Assembly: GCF_009827395.1 (NCBI RefSeq)
Contig: NZ_WTYX01000002.1
Coordinates: forward strand, 62,001-126,000
Length of the DNA stretch: 64,000 nucleotides
Direction of reading: 5' to 3'
From: Pontixanthobacter aquaemixtae
GTDB lineage: Bacteria; Pseudomonadota; Alphaproteobacteria; Sphingomonadales; Sphingomonadaceae
Part shown: one piece after another, positions 51,701 to 61,100 of the stretch
Numbering within the stretch: the stretch's first letter is position 1
Layout of the letters: each line of letters starts with the position of its first letter
Notes under the pieces: model-generated
The model's input: only the letters and a program-made list of their open reading frames with translations
Told to the model about the DNA's origin: nothing
Database searches by the model: none
Position numbers and translations under genes: made by a program

Positions 51701-54700
51701 TCCTCGAACTCCCGCAGCCGGTGCGGGGGCTGCTGGGCACTGTGCTCCTCGGCTCGAAGGTAGGGCGTGGCGAACGCGGCCTGATCGTGCCAGTTCATCC
51801 AGATGCCACGCTCGCGAAGCGCCGCGACTTCTTCATTGGTCTTGAGCCAGGCTGCGATTTCCTTTTGGCCATCCACCGCCAAAGGCCTTGTCCTTGGTAG
51901 ACGCGGGAATTCAACTTCACTCGCCGGCTTGTTAGCGAACATCTTGCCTGCACTCACCGCGTTGGGTGACCTACCAAAGACCAGGCGAGGCAGGACACGC
52001 CGGGTCAAGGGGCATTGCCAAGCTTTGCCCACCGCTTCGACCTGAGCGGATTTCTCCAATCGCAGGCTGAATGTCCCGCCAACACCCGACAGAAGGGGAG
52101 CGAGCTGATTCCAGGCGGCATGCATGACCTGATTGATTTCATGGCGATCGCGCTGAGACGTAAGGTCAAGGTTCAGGGCTGACGCCAAGAGAAGAATGGA
52201 GTCGGGCTGACGTCCTTTGGTATTGACCAAAGGCCAGGAGACATCACGCTTGGCGCCAGGGGGCTGGTTGGGCCCGATCACATTGCGAGGCCGCGCGCGC
52301 CCAGGCATCCAGCGCGCATCACCATCGTCCACTTCAAGGGCAAACTGGCCGCGAAGATAGTCGACCATGTAGTAGAGGAAGCCGCGCCAATCTTCGATCG
52401 AATAGCCCTTCTGGCCAACAAGCTCGGGTAGCTTATCCGGACCAATCCGCTCGATATCCGGGAAACGGAGCCGGGCCAGACCAAGCGTCTCCATCGCATT
52501 GGCATTGCGCGGACGGCGGGCGAGTTCGCGCAAGAGCATGAAGCGTGCCAGCGCTTCCCGGTTATCGTGAAAACGTTCGCTGCGATCGAGGTCCCAGACC
52601 TTGGCCATCATGCCAATCGCCGGCTCAGAAGCGAGCCCGGATACGAGCTCCTTCCAGGATATTCCGGTTGCCGCGCCGCCCGCGAGCTCCGCGTCTATCT
52701 TGGCGATATCATCCTTGAACGCAGGCATGTCTGCCGCAAGGTTCGCTAGAGCAGCCTTCTTTTTGAGCAGCTCTTCCCTGCGCTCATCGGTCAGGTCGCT
52801 ACCCTGGGCAGCCTTCTGAACGGCATGATAGATGAAGCCGCGAACGAAGCCACGCTCACCGTTGGTTTCAATATTGGCAGCGAAGCGAGCCGTTCCCTGC
52901 CTGCTGTCCGAAAAGCTGATCAGCTGACGGCCATCGAACGGCAGGGCGTGCTCCGCCTGATGTGGCGACACACCCTCAAGGAGGATCGGTGCCGCATTCT
53001 GGGTGAGGAACGGTGTGCCAAAGCGAAAAGGAAAGACCGCCGGTCGCCCGCGCCGCTTGTTTCCGAGACAGGCCGGACAACGTCCCTCATCGAGCTGGGT
53101 CAGATGAAAATGCCCCGCCTCGCCGGTGAACTCGCCGCTGGATACATCGAAAGCGGTCGCGGTCGCTTCTGATTTCGGGTTGATGGCAATCAGCCGCGGA
53201 TGGCCGATCCCTTCGTGCTCATCTTCGTCGTCGTCATCATCATGATCGCGGTCACGATAGCTATCTTCGCGAAACTCATCTGCATCATGATCACTGCGGC
53301 GCGGTACGATCCTGTCGCCCATGTCGTCGGCCGGGAGGAAGGGCTCGCCACAGTCGAGGCAGTTCTGAATTTCGAACACCATCGACTGGCAGTGCGGACA
53401 TTGATCCCGATGGTCGAAAAGCACGGCGCCAAATGGCCAATCCTTGGGTCGCATCTCGCCCGGGCAATCGGAATTGATGCAGGTCCAGAGCCCGGCAATT
53501 GCCCGCGTGAAGCTGTGCGCTCGCATCGGCAGGACGGGCTTCGCTTCGCTTGCATTATGAGCCGACAGATCGAGCAAAATCCTTTCCGCCTCCGGCGAGA
53601 GGGCTTTGAGCGAAGCCAGGGTCTGGGGCTCGCCTTCCAGTCTCTCGGCAACCGACGATGCTGCCGGATCATCTGACGCTGTCAGGACTTTCGAGAGATC
53701 CACAGGCTGAGGCTTTCCCACAACGACATGCGCCCGCTCAAGCGGAACGCCGGCAATGTCGGCAAGGAATCTCTGGAGGTCTTCGCGAGCCTTCTGGTCG
53801 TCAGCAGAGCCGATGGTGGCCGACGTCGCAACGAAGCGGACCTGATCAGGCGTCACGTCGAATGCATTCATCACCCGGCGTAGCAAGAGCGAGAGCTCAG
53901 CCGCTGCCGAGCCGATGTAACTGTGCGCCTCGTCGATGACGATCCAGCGCAGCTTGCCTTGAGACTTCTCGAGGATTTGGCGATCATCACGACGGATCGT
54001 CATGTATTCGAGCATCGTCTGATTGGTAACAAGGATCGGCGGAGGGTTGGCGCGTAGAGTTTCGCGGTAGAGGACCTGGTGCGGGATCTCGTGTTCGGCC
54101 TTATCGCGATTGGACTTTCGCGCCGTTCCCATCAAGCCGTTGTAGAGGGCAAACCGAACATCGCCACGAAGCGGCTTGGTCCAGGCTGTAAGACGCTTCT
54201 CCTGGCTCGCGATAAGAGCGTTCAGAGGGTAGAGCATCAGCGCCCGAACGCCTGTCAGAGGACCTTGCTCTGCGGACTCCCGGACCAAATCATCGAGCAT
54301 CGGGACCAGGAAGCATTCGGTCTTGCCCGACCCTGTACCGCTCGAAACCAGAACCGATTGCGGCTCTTGCGTGCTCAGCAGTTCCCACGTCGCCAGCTGG
54401 TGCGCGTAGGCGGGGTAATCGAAGCGTAGATCAGTATCCGACGTTTGAGTGATCGCGTCGATTGTGCGCTGGTGCAGCAGGGATTGAAGTTGGTCGGGAC
54501 TTTTTTCTGACGATACATAGCCGGGAGCAGCCTGAAAAAGCTGTTCGGAAAGGAGGCTGCCTTTTGCTGGGTCCGTGCCGGCAAGGGTGCTCCGGAGAAA
54601 CGCGTTGAGCCCTTCGTGCCGGATGCCCGCGCGCGAGACGACCGCTTCGGCGAGGCCGGTCCTCAGCCGTTGGTGCACCTCCATCGGCGACAATCGGGAT

Positions 54701-54726
54701 GTAGGGAGGGGATCACTGGCGGCCAT
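48763..54726 (-). CDS. druE: DruE, large DUF1998 helicase of Druantia type III
   Basis: A 1987-residue YprA/MrfA-like helicase. Helicase motifs: SGTGSGKT (129-136), DEAH (265-268), SAT (302-304), then STTMEMGVDIGS and QRAGRAGRRG (about 1021-1060). Zinc-type cysteines lie at 415-459, 550-553 and 1336-1355, and a DUF1998 region ends with CPKECEMGCSAC (about 1578-1589). Residues 1650-1987 form an extra C-terminal part containing DHGR (1917-1920) and LDQGFGYW. The ATG at 54726 is chosen because GGAG lies 8 bp upstream and it overlaps druH by 14 bp; a frame continues to 54867 but is antisense-like noise. Size and pairing with druH fit Druantia type III, an anti-phage system of unknown mechanism. 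Confidence 0.82.
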   Translation of the reverse strand: MAASDPLPTSRLSPMEVHQRLRTGLAEAVVSRAGIRHEGLNAFLRSTLAGTDPAKGSLLSEQLFQAAPGYVSSEKSPDQLQSLLHQRTIDAITQTSDTDLRFDYPAYAHQLATWELLSTQEPQSVLVSSGTGSGKTECFLVPMLDDLVRESAEQGPLTGVRALMLYPLNALIASQEKRLTAWTKPLRGDVRFALYNGLMGTARKSNRDKAEHEIPHQVLYRETLRANPPPILVTNQTMLEYMTIRRDDRQILEKSQGKLRWIVIDEAHSYIGSAAAELSLLLRRVMNAFDVTPDQVRFVATSATIGSADDQKAREDLQRFLADIAGVPLERAHVVVGKPQPVDLSKVLTASDDPAASSVAERLEGEPQTLASLKALSPEAERILLDLSAHNASEAKPVLPMRAHSFTRAIAGLWTCINSDCPGEMRPKDWPFGAVLFDHRDQCPHCQSMVFEIQNCLDCGEPFLPADDMGDRIVPRRSDHDADEFREDSYRDRDHDDDDDEDEHEGIGHPRLIAINPKSEATATAFDVSSGEFTGEAGHFHLTQLDEGRCPACLGNKRRGRPAVFPFRFGTPFLTQNAAPILLEGVSPHQAEHALPFDGRQLISFSDSRQGTARFAANIETNGERGFVRGFIYHAVQKAAQGSDLTDERREELLKKKAALANLAADMPAFKDDIAKIDAELAGGAATGISWKELVSGLASEPAIGMMAKVWDLDRSERFHDNREALARFMLLRELARRPRNANAMETLGLARLRFPDIERIGPDKLPELVGQKGYSIEDWRGFLYYMVDYLRGQFALEVDDGDARWMPGRARPRNVIGPNQPPGAKRDVSWPLVNTKGRQPDSILLLASALNLDLTSQRDRHEINQVMHAAWNQLAPLLSGVGGTFSLRLEKSAQVEAVGKAWQCPLTRRVLPRLVFGRSPNAVSAGKMFANKPASEVEFPRLPRTRPLAVDGQKEIAAWLKTNEEVAALRERGIWMNWHDQAAFATPYLRAEEHSAQQPPHRLREFEEQFKEGDINLLACSTTMEMGVDIGSIEAVLMTNVPPSIANYNQRAGRAGRRGQGFSTSLTIARNTPLDLETFADPAGYLRRKLASPRVSLDSDRIAQRHANAYLLAQWFREVEGEFARTKTGDFFGCRADLRPFEGLAPVDAFCEWLDRPSTASATEEGLLRLLRGTGLEYDTEVRGHTAEMFGREAVNFRRTWQRLKEDSDALEGPAKKAIEFQARRLCKEFLLKELANRSLIPGSGFPTSVVPFDTLCAETQKAQERNRSEEEGARDRRYECPTRNADIAIREYAPGAEVVVDGLVWKSDGVTLNWLSPIDSGQREPQNLRWAWWCDHCGGAGSDHQMPDQCAHCGERSITIEQFLEPAGFRVDWNAQPHADTDQAVYIEPKSPKVSVGDALWQPMLQPETGRIRASHEGYIYHHSRGPNDQGYEICLECGRAGDAGTDALKDHRPLTPRNRKAVDRCPGNDEGFAITSALALGHEVLTDVVELQLPGLESDGAAWALGAALRESLARWLGIEPRELGISVAARDGKLGRRVPSVYIFDEASGGAGYAPRLLDDIYHVFERAARVLDCPKECEMGCSACVLAADLYKQQGRLDRRSALIAVQAFLETNAELPQEDRAFPDARAINDAANTLLLRARNGDSISVLLPTVFDLAELTSTKMRTFFSAASARGVPVTLVLDPSSFDKFEEVERRFLRDASVRFEFSLALGKGEEAPSESKRLAELISPDRTTGFFSRDANAAQPGERWGLGETHAVVAGTLSGPTAYKPVNPEDLERQIAAGDQVELMQGFGQCQVGQFGKRFGSKLKQQMEAAGVWKPGSLVRITYTDRYLNAPLPMLLFLRTCEALAADLRASSPVEVDILVQRLRNDRSPHRIFHDWEYEDDRAEVAELLGEKLGLDVDLQVTENSDHGRKLELEYADCQKVLVLLDQGFGYWRIAGSPPRHDFRSAPAAQASELLRSRAAVSGVGESYFAVKRDAN

Positions 54727-57700
54727 TCTTGAGCTCCGAAAGGGCGTAGCCAAAGGCTTTGGCAAAGTAGTCGGGGTGGCGTCGTTCGACGTCTTTGACG
54801 GTGAGGACCTGCTCCTTCTCGAGAGAAGCACGTCCGGTAGCGGAAAGAGCAGCGGCGAAAGGAGCATCGAAGACCCGCATCAGCGCTTCGACGAAATTCT
54901 CTCTTGGCAGTAGCTCGCTGAAAGCAGGCCGAAAAGGGTTGAAGCCGCCGGCATCCATATTGATGCCCTCGCTTGTATGGCTCGTGAAGTGGTTGCGCAG
55001 CTCTTCCCAGCTCAACGGCGAGAAGTCCCGGCAAATGAGGGGCGCAAGCTGCGGCGCACGCGCCGCGATTTCGTTCTGACGTTCCGTGATGTTTGCCAAC
55101 GCCCACTGAGGGTCATCGAGCCGGCTGACCAGATAATTGCCTTGAGCCTGAAAGGCAGCGTCCCAGGCCTTGATTGGCAAAAGAGACCAGCTTGAGCATA
55201 GCCCATCAAACAGCTCGAGGATCGTCGAGAGGTGTTGCTCCTCGCAGCGATAAAGAAGGAGCGGCGCAAGCGGACCGGCAATCTCAAACTTGCTGAAGAT
55301 TTCGAAGGTCTGCGGAGGCAAGCCATTCAGCGACAGTGCCAGGTCCATGACAGCACGAATAGTCTGGGTCGCTTCGGGAGCCATCGGCTCAGCCGCAAGT
55401 TCCTCCGCCAGCCGCACCAAGTCCACGTAGGCTTGCTCATAAGGTTGCGCCATTGCCCGGCCGAGCCTGTGTTGCGGAACGTCTTGAAGCGGATCGCCGT
55501 CGATAAACTTTGGCCGCGTGAGGACGCGAGCGCCTTCCCGCAGATAGACGAGCCATGGACCGCGCAATCGTGGCAGTTGAATCAATTGCCCGCCGAGGCC
55601 GCCAAGCAATCCGTCAAACGGACCAAAATCCACCTCTTTCTCGGGAGCTCCAAGAAAGCGGCCGCCAACGCGGACATCCTCTCCGACAATCGCCGTCTTC
55701 GGACGCAGCCCTCCCGAAGGCTCCCACTCCAGAACATTGCCGAACTCGGTCACATACCAGTGGTCGTTGCTGCCGTTGTGAAAATCGAGCCTGACCTGCG
55801 CATCAATACCGAGCGGGCGCATCAAGGCGGCAATATCATTGCGCAGAGCCGAAAGGCCCATCTCGCCGTCCACTTTCCAGCTGGCTTCGAGCGATGCACC
55901 GTTGTGATGGGCGACCTCGCCCATGAGGACAGCATTCGCCGGTGCCCGCGCGACAGTATCGCGTAGGTCGGCCAGGCCAAGCACGGCATCACGCTTAAGG
56001 AGTTCGCCATCCCAGGTGGTCAGCCACTCTTTCGATCTCAACGGCACATTGAGGTCGAAAGTGGAGCCGTGTTCGGGGGTTAGGCGCAAGCCGAGCAGCG
56101 CGCGACGGGGCGGATCGATCCGCACCCGCCAGCGGTAGTCAGCATGTGGCATTTCATCGGTAAGGACTGCCTCTCCGGTCCAACCCTCCAATATGATTTC
56201 CGCATTGGCAGCATTTGTCCGCTGGCTCAGGGCAAATTCAGCCGGCAAAACCAGTGCACTCGTCCGGTCACGAACATGTTTGGTCGCTCCATCGAGCCAG
56301 GCGAACTCACAGAGTCCAGGGCCTGCATTGGCGAGATCTTCGCGCCAAGTGTTCTCGCCTGCAAATCGCCAGGCAACCTCGCCGCGCGCTGCAGTGCGCC
56401 GGGAAACCCCATCTTCGACTTCTGCATGCAATGGATGTTTGAACAAGCGTTCGTCGCCGGGTGCCTGCACGCCGTACACCTCTTGGGCCACTATTTTCAG
56501 TCGGTACCTACGGTCCGCACTTTGCCCGGTCCGCACCAGAAATGCGTCGCCGTTGGGCTTCTCGGCAATGATCTGGCCAGCGCAGCGATAGAGCGAACGA
56601 CCAGGTGCAAAGGCGAAGTCCTCGGTTTCGATCTCGGTATTGCTATCCTTGCCGCGTAGCACCCACTCCTGCGGCACATCGATGAAAACCGGTTCAGCGC
56701 GATATGCCCCCGAACCCTGACCGATAAGGGAGAACGTGCCTTGCTCCGTGTCTCCGGTTCGCCGATCGAATAACCGCAGTCCATCCCCGACAGCTTTGCC
56801 GCCCGGAAGGACAAAGCTTTGTGTGAGCCTGTCTCCGCGCGCATGGAATTCGGCGGTGACAGGGAGATCCAACGGAAAATCGATCGCAGCTTCGCTGCGC
56901 ATAGCGCGCGCGATCCAGCTATTGCCCGACTCAAACTCCAGGTAAGCCAGCCGACTGGAGATACGGTCCGCCAAGGCATCCGAAGGCTGAAGAAAAACGC
57001 GCACATAATCACCGGCAGACAGCACACGATCCTTGTCGTCCCAGCGACCTTCGAGATGGAAATCCAGACTTTCGCGCCATTCACCGTCCTGAGAACGCAT
57101 CAATCGTCCCACCCGGATGCTTCCTGTTCCAGTCAGCTTTCTGGCTTCAAGGAGCGTATCGATGAGGCCCGCAGCAGCCCCGTCGAGCGTCATCGGCAGT
57201 TCATCGCGCCAGTCTTCATAAGCGTGGTCCAGCCGGGCCGAATAAGGGCGACCATCAGTTGGCTCTTCCTTGTCGATGAATGCACGAAGCTCGACGATCT
57301 TGAGGGCAAGTTCCCCGCAAATTGCGTGCATTTCCGGGCTGCGCCAAATTGAGGGGAGCAAATATTCGTTGCGTTCGCAGATCAAGACAGCGGTGTTGAT
57401 GTCCTGAACGTCTGCCCCGAGCAGCTCACCGATTGCCCGCTCCAGGAAGCGACGCGGCCAGCTCGCACCGCCTGCGATTGCCGCCGCAGGAAATCCTCCA
57501 TGCCGCGCGAGATTGGAGAGACGCTGGTTTCCGTGTGCGGTGATAAGTGGTTCAACGCCCCAGGCATCGAAACCGCGATCGGCAAGTTCCCGCCATTGCG
57601 ACTGTGAGAGTTGGAGCCCCAGCACCGCTTCAATATCGGCCCAACGCTGCATGCCGCCCTGGTAAGAGCGCCGAAACCAGTCTGCCGCCCACATGACGAA

Positions 57701-58012
57701 AGCTGGAGCTAGTGGCGGTCGCAGTAAATCCGATGCGAGATTGGCAGAAAGCTTCGCTTCGATCCGCTGGAAAACTCCCGGTGCGAGCTTGTAGCGGTAA
57801 AGCGGCAGGCCACTCGGGCGCGGTAAACCAAGATCCCCGCAGATCTTGCCCAAAGGATGCGGTCCGCTATCTGCTGCTCTCGCCAGTTGGATCGCGCGGA
57901 TCATCAAAATGCGCGAGCCGCCGCTAGCGTGAATGTCATCGGCAATCTTGCGCAGCGCAGCCGGGTCGTTTTGCGCCGCATCGATTTCAGATTTGAAATC
58001 GCGTCCTTCCAT
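54713..58012 (-). CDS. druH: DruH, uncharacterised partner of DruE (Druantia type III)
   Basis: A 1099-residue protein with no recognised catalytic motif, membrane segment or Cys/His cluster. It is mostly mixed alpha/beta in feel, with many tryptophans and repeated acidic-aromatic segments. In Druantia type III the only two genes are druH (about 1,100-1,200 residues) and druE; size, order and overlap match. The ATG at 58012 follows GGGGTGAG; a GTG at 58033 would add 7 residues. The 110-bp gap to zorD shows no strong terminator, so read-through from Zorya is possible. Confidence 0.72.
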   Translation of the reverse strand: MEGRDFKSEIDAAQNDPAALRKIADDIHASGGSRILMIRAIQLARAADSGPHPLGKICGDLGLPRPSGLPLYRYKLAPGVFQRIEAKLSANLASDLLRPPLAPAFVMWAADWFRRSYQGGMQRWADIEAVLGLQLSQSQWRELADRGFDAWGVEPLITAHGNQRLSNLARHGGFPAAAIAGGASWPRRFLERAIGELLGADVQDINTAVLICERNEYLLPSIWRSPEMHAICGELALKIVELRAFIDKEEPTDGRPYSARLDHAYEDWRDELPMTLDGAAAGLIDTLLEARKLTGTGSIRVGRLMRSQDGEWRESLDFHLEGRWDDKDRVLSAGDYVRVFLQPSDALADRISSRLAYLEFESGNSWIARAMRSEAAIDFPLDLPVTAEFHARGDRLTQSFVLPGGKAVGDGLRLFDRRTGDTEQGTFSLIGQGSGAYRAEPVFIDVPQEWVLRGKDSNTEIETEDFAFAPGRSLYRCAGQIIAEKPNGDAFLVRTGQSADRRYRLKIVAQEVYGVQAPGDERLFKHPLHAEVEDGVSRRTAARGEVAWRFAGENTWREDLANAGPGLCEFAWLDGATKHVRDRTSALVLPAEFALSQRTNAANAEIILEGWTGEAVLTDEMPHADYRWRVRIDPPRRALLGLRLTPEHGSTFDLNVPLRSKEWLTTWDGELLKRDAVLGLADLRDTVARAPANAVLMGEVAHHNGASLEASWKVDGEMGLSALRNDIAALMRPLGIDAQVRLDFHNGSNDHWYVTEFGNVLEWEPSGGLRPKTAIVGEDVRVGGRFLGAPEKEVDFGPFDGLLGGLGGQLIQLPRLRGPWLVYLREGARVLTRPKFIDGDPLQDVPQHRLGRAMAQPYEQAYVDLVRLAEELAAEPMAPEATQTIRAVMDLALSLNGLPPQTFEIFSKFEIAGPLAPLLLYRCEEQHLSTILELFDGLCSSWSLLPIKAWDAAFQAQGNYLVSRLDDPQWALANITERQNEIAARAPQLAPLICRDFSPLSWEELRNHFTSHTSEGINMDAGGFNPFRPAFSELLPRENFVEALMRVFDAPFAAALSATGRASLEKEQVLTVKDVERRHPDYFAKAFGYALSELKNGRQ

Positions 58013-58122
58013 CCCCGAACTCACCCCCGGCACCTTTCAAAATCACGGATGCCAGACAACACCCTCACTTACCTCAACATCTCTGAACATTACTTCATAA
58101 TCAATGATGAAGGGCAGGTTTT

Positions 58123-61100
58123 TCAGTGCATTGCCCGAGAGTTCGGAATCGATCCCTCGTAAAAAGCATTCACGACGCAAGACCAACGCGCGTTCATGAC
58201 ACCGTCGATACCCCGTCCAAGATCCCAGATGACCGTATCGCCATTATCCAGTTTAGCCCTCACGAAACGATCGTGAAGGTCGCCGCCCGAGCGCCGTGAC
58301 TTCTGTGCGAGGTGGAGGGGGACGGAGGCCAGCATACGGTTCCACCGATCTTCAAGATCCTGGCGCTGGTCACGCGTGCTTTCAGGGTCACGAGTCTGCA
58401 CGGAATCGGCGTCGAATGTCACAATTTGCACGGCGGCGATTTCCGAAGCTAGCTGTTCAAAGCGACCGATGAAATTGATGAGGCGCCCGCGAGCCTGCTC
58501 GTCAGCGCAACAATAGGGGTCCTGGATTTCAAGCCGCTCAATTCGAGCGTCGCGCGCATACTGCTCGAAAATCGTCCAGTCGCGTTGTCCATATTGTTCG
58601 AACACGACCCGTTGAACGAAGGGAACGCGCGCTTCGGCCGCCTCGACGGGAGTACGCACGGAGAGAATGGGCCGCCCATTATTGCGTTCGGACCTGCTCG
58701 ATGCTGCCTCGTCAGGGTCAGAGCGAGACGGCGAGTGCGCCGTTTCTTCTAATCCTGGTTCTGCCGCGTGCTCCGCCGCCGGATCAGGGTTTGCGGAACT
58801 CCCTGTGTTGTCGCTCGCGGGTCCGCGGGAACGAGCACTCTCCTCGTCTCCCGCCGGTTCTTCGATCTCCGGCTGTGCGACTGGCGGGGCAGGCGGTTCT
58901 GCTTGTCTAATACCGGCGCTGTTATCGGTGTCCTGAATATCCTTGGCCACCTGCCCTGCGGCGGCATGCGCACTACTTCGGTCGCGGTCCTCTACCGGGC
59001 GCCCGTCGAGCACATCGGATAGCAGGTCTTCTACATCGCGATCGCTCTCCGGCGGCATGAGCAAGCCCCGACTCAGCGAGCGCTTGCGCTCCATGAGGGC
59101 GTCGAGACGCTGGTCGAAACTTGAAGGTCCGATCGCTTCGTCCGGGTGGATAGCCATCGGGATGTGAATGGTCACCGGCCTGGTCTGACCAATGCGGTAG
59201 GCGCGGTCCGTCGCCTGATCTTCCACAGCCGGATTCCACCAGCGGGACAAATGGATCACATTGTTTGCAGCGGTGATCGTGAGTCCCACGCCGCCAGCCT
59301 TGGGAGAGAGGATGAGAACGTCGAACGCGGCCGGCGAACTCTGAAAGGCAGTCACCATCTCCTGGCGCTTATGGCCCGCCACCTTCCCGCTGATGCACAT
59401 CGGGCGACGCTCGAGCGAGAAGCGCTCCTGAATTGCCATCGCGAGGAAGGTCTGCATCTCGAGATCTTCGCAGAATAGCAGAGCCTTTTCGCCGCGCTGC
59501 CTGACCTCCTCGAGAATTTCGAAGGTCTTCTTCAGCCGTGCAGATTGCCCGATATACTCGTCGATGTTCGAGATTCCGCGCGGCGGTGACGGGTGGAGCG
59601 ATGTACCGCGCAGCATATGCAGCACTTTGAGCATCGCACCCTGTTCGCCGCTTTCCCGTAGCGCTCGCGCTCTGGCCAGCACGAGGTCGTAGGCCTGTGC
59701 TTGTGCGCTCGGCATCTCGACCGGATATTTGCGGGCCTTCTTCTCCGGCAGCCCGGTCAGGATTTCATCCTTCATCCGACGCAGCATGAAAGGCGGAAGT
59801 TCCTTGTCCCGCTCGATCAGACGGTTCTGGAGATCGCCAAGGCGCTCGAGATCGTTTGCAGGAAAACTGTTCTCAAATTCCCGGCTCGAGCCAAGGAAAC
59901 CGGGATAGACCGTATCGGCAATCGACCACAGGTCTTGCAACCGGTTCTCAACTGGTGTGCCCGTCATAGCGATCTGGATTGTGCCGTTCAGCGCCTTTGC
60001 GGCGCGCGTCATCTGGCTGGCAGGATTCTTCAGCTTCTGGATTTCATCGTAGACGATTGCAGCGAACGGAATGCGCGCGAAGCTCATGTGATAATCGCGC
60101 ATTGTTTCATAGGTCGTCAGAACAATTCCGGCGTCATTCCATTCGGACACGTCGAGACGCGAAGTTCCCCCGCGAATGTCGCTCCCAGCCTCGAGACGGA
60201 AATTGCCCAGGTTGGCGCCGAACGCCTCGACAACAGGCCCCATGAGCTCTGCCTCGATGTGCTGCGAGAGCTCGGCTTGCCAATTCCGCAGAAGACCTGT
60301 GGGCGCGACAATCAAGACGGGCTTCGGGTGAGGCGTTTTGCTGCGCAGCCACAGCAGGAACATGAGCGCCTGGAAGGTCTTTCCGAGCCCCATATCGTCG
60401 GCGAGCAAGACGCCCGGCATGCGGCGCTCCCAGGCCTCGGCAAACCATGCGAACGCCTGCACCTGGTGAGGTTTGGGTTGCGACCTCAGTCCCTTGGGGA
60501 GCTCGGGAACAGCGAAATCCTGCACTTCGGCGTCGGGACGAGGGAGCCGCGCATAGTCCAGCTGCTCAAAATTCTCTCCGACCTGAAGGAAGAAGATATC
60601 GATACTTTCGCGTTCGGTTCTGTCCGAGGCGCGACCCTCGACCTCATCAGCGATCTCACGTTCAAGGTCTGCAATTGCTCGCGCGGCCTGCAAGGTTGCA
60701 GGCGTCGCAGGGATGCTTTCGTCGCGCCAAGCGATCGTCTCCTTGCCTGCGTCAATCGCTGTCTCGACTTCGCTTGCGATCGTTTGAGCTTCACCTGGAG
60801 CCAACTCGACATGACGCGCATCGGGCGGATCCCCGATCCGCAATCCAAACCCTTCGGGCAGCCAGCTGTTCGGCTTGGGTTTGATCCAGGGTAAGACGGG
60901 CTTTTGCCAGACCTCGATCCCGCTGACCCGCTCGGAAAATTGTTGTGTCTCGATGAAGAGGCGATCAGCTGCCTCGTCATCGCCTCCTGCATCCAGCTTG
61001 AGCTCTTCACGCAGGATACGTTGCGGCGAACGCAGAAATTCGCGCTTCTCCTGGGAGGTGCCCACCTGCTTTGCGCGCACTATGTCGAGGGCTTTGCCCA

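Noticed and set aside
58013-58122. Terminator between zorD and druH
   Set aside because: Only a loose GGGCA/TGCCC pairing with a long loop is visible, without a T-run on the minus strand, so I do not call a terminator.
59701-60894. Long plus-strand frame of 397 codons inside zorD
   Set aside because: It is antisense to the helicase core, has no family similarity, and the minus-strand frame carries all SNF2 motifs. It is a GC-rich shadow.
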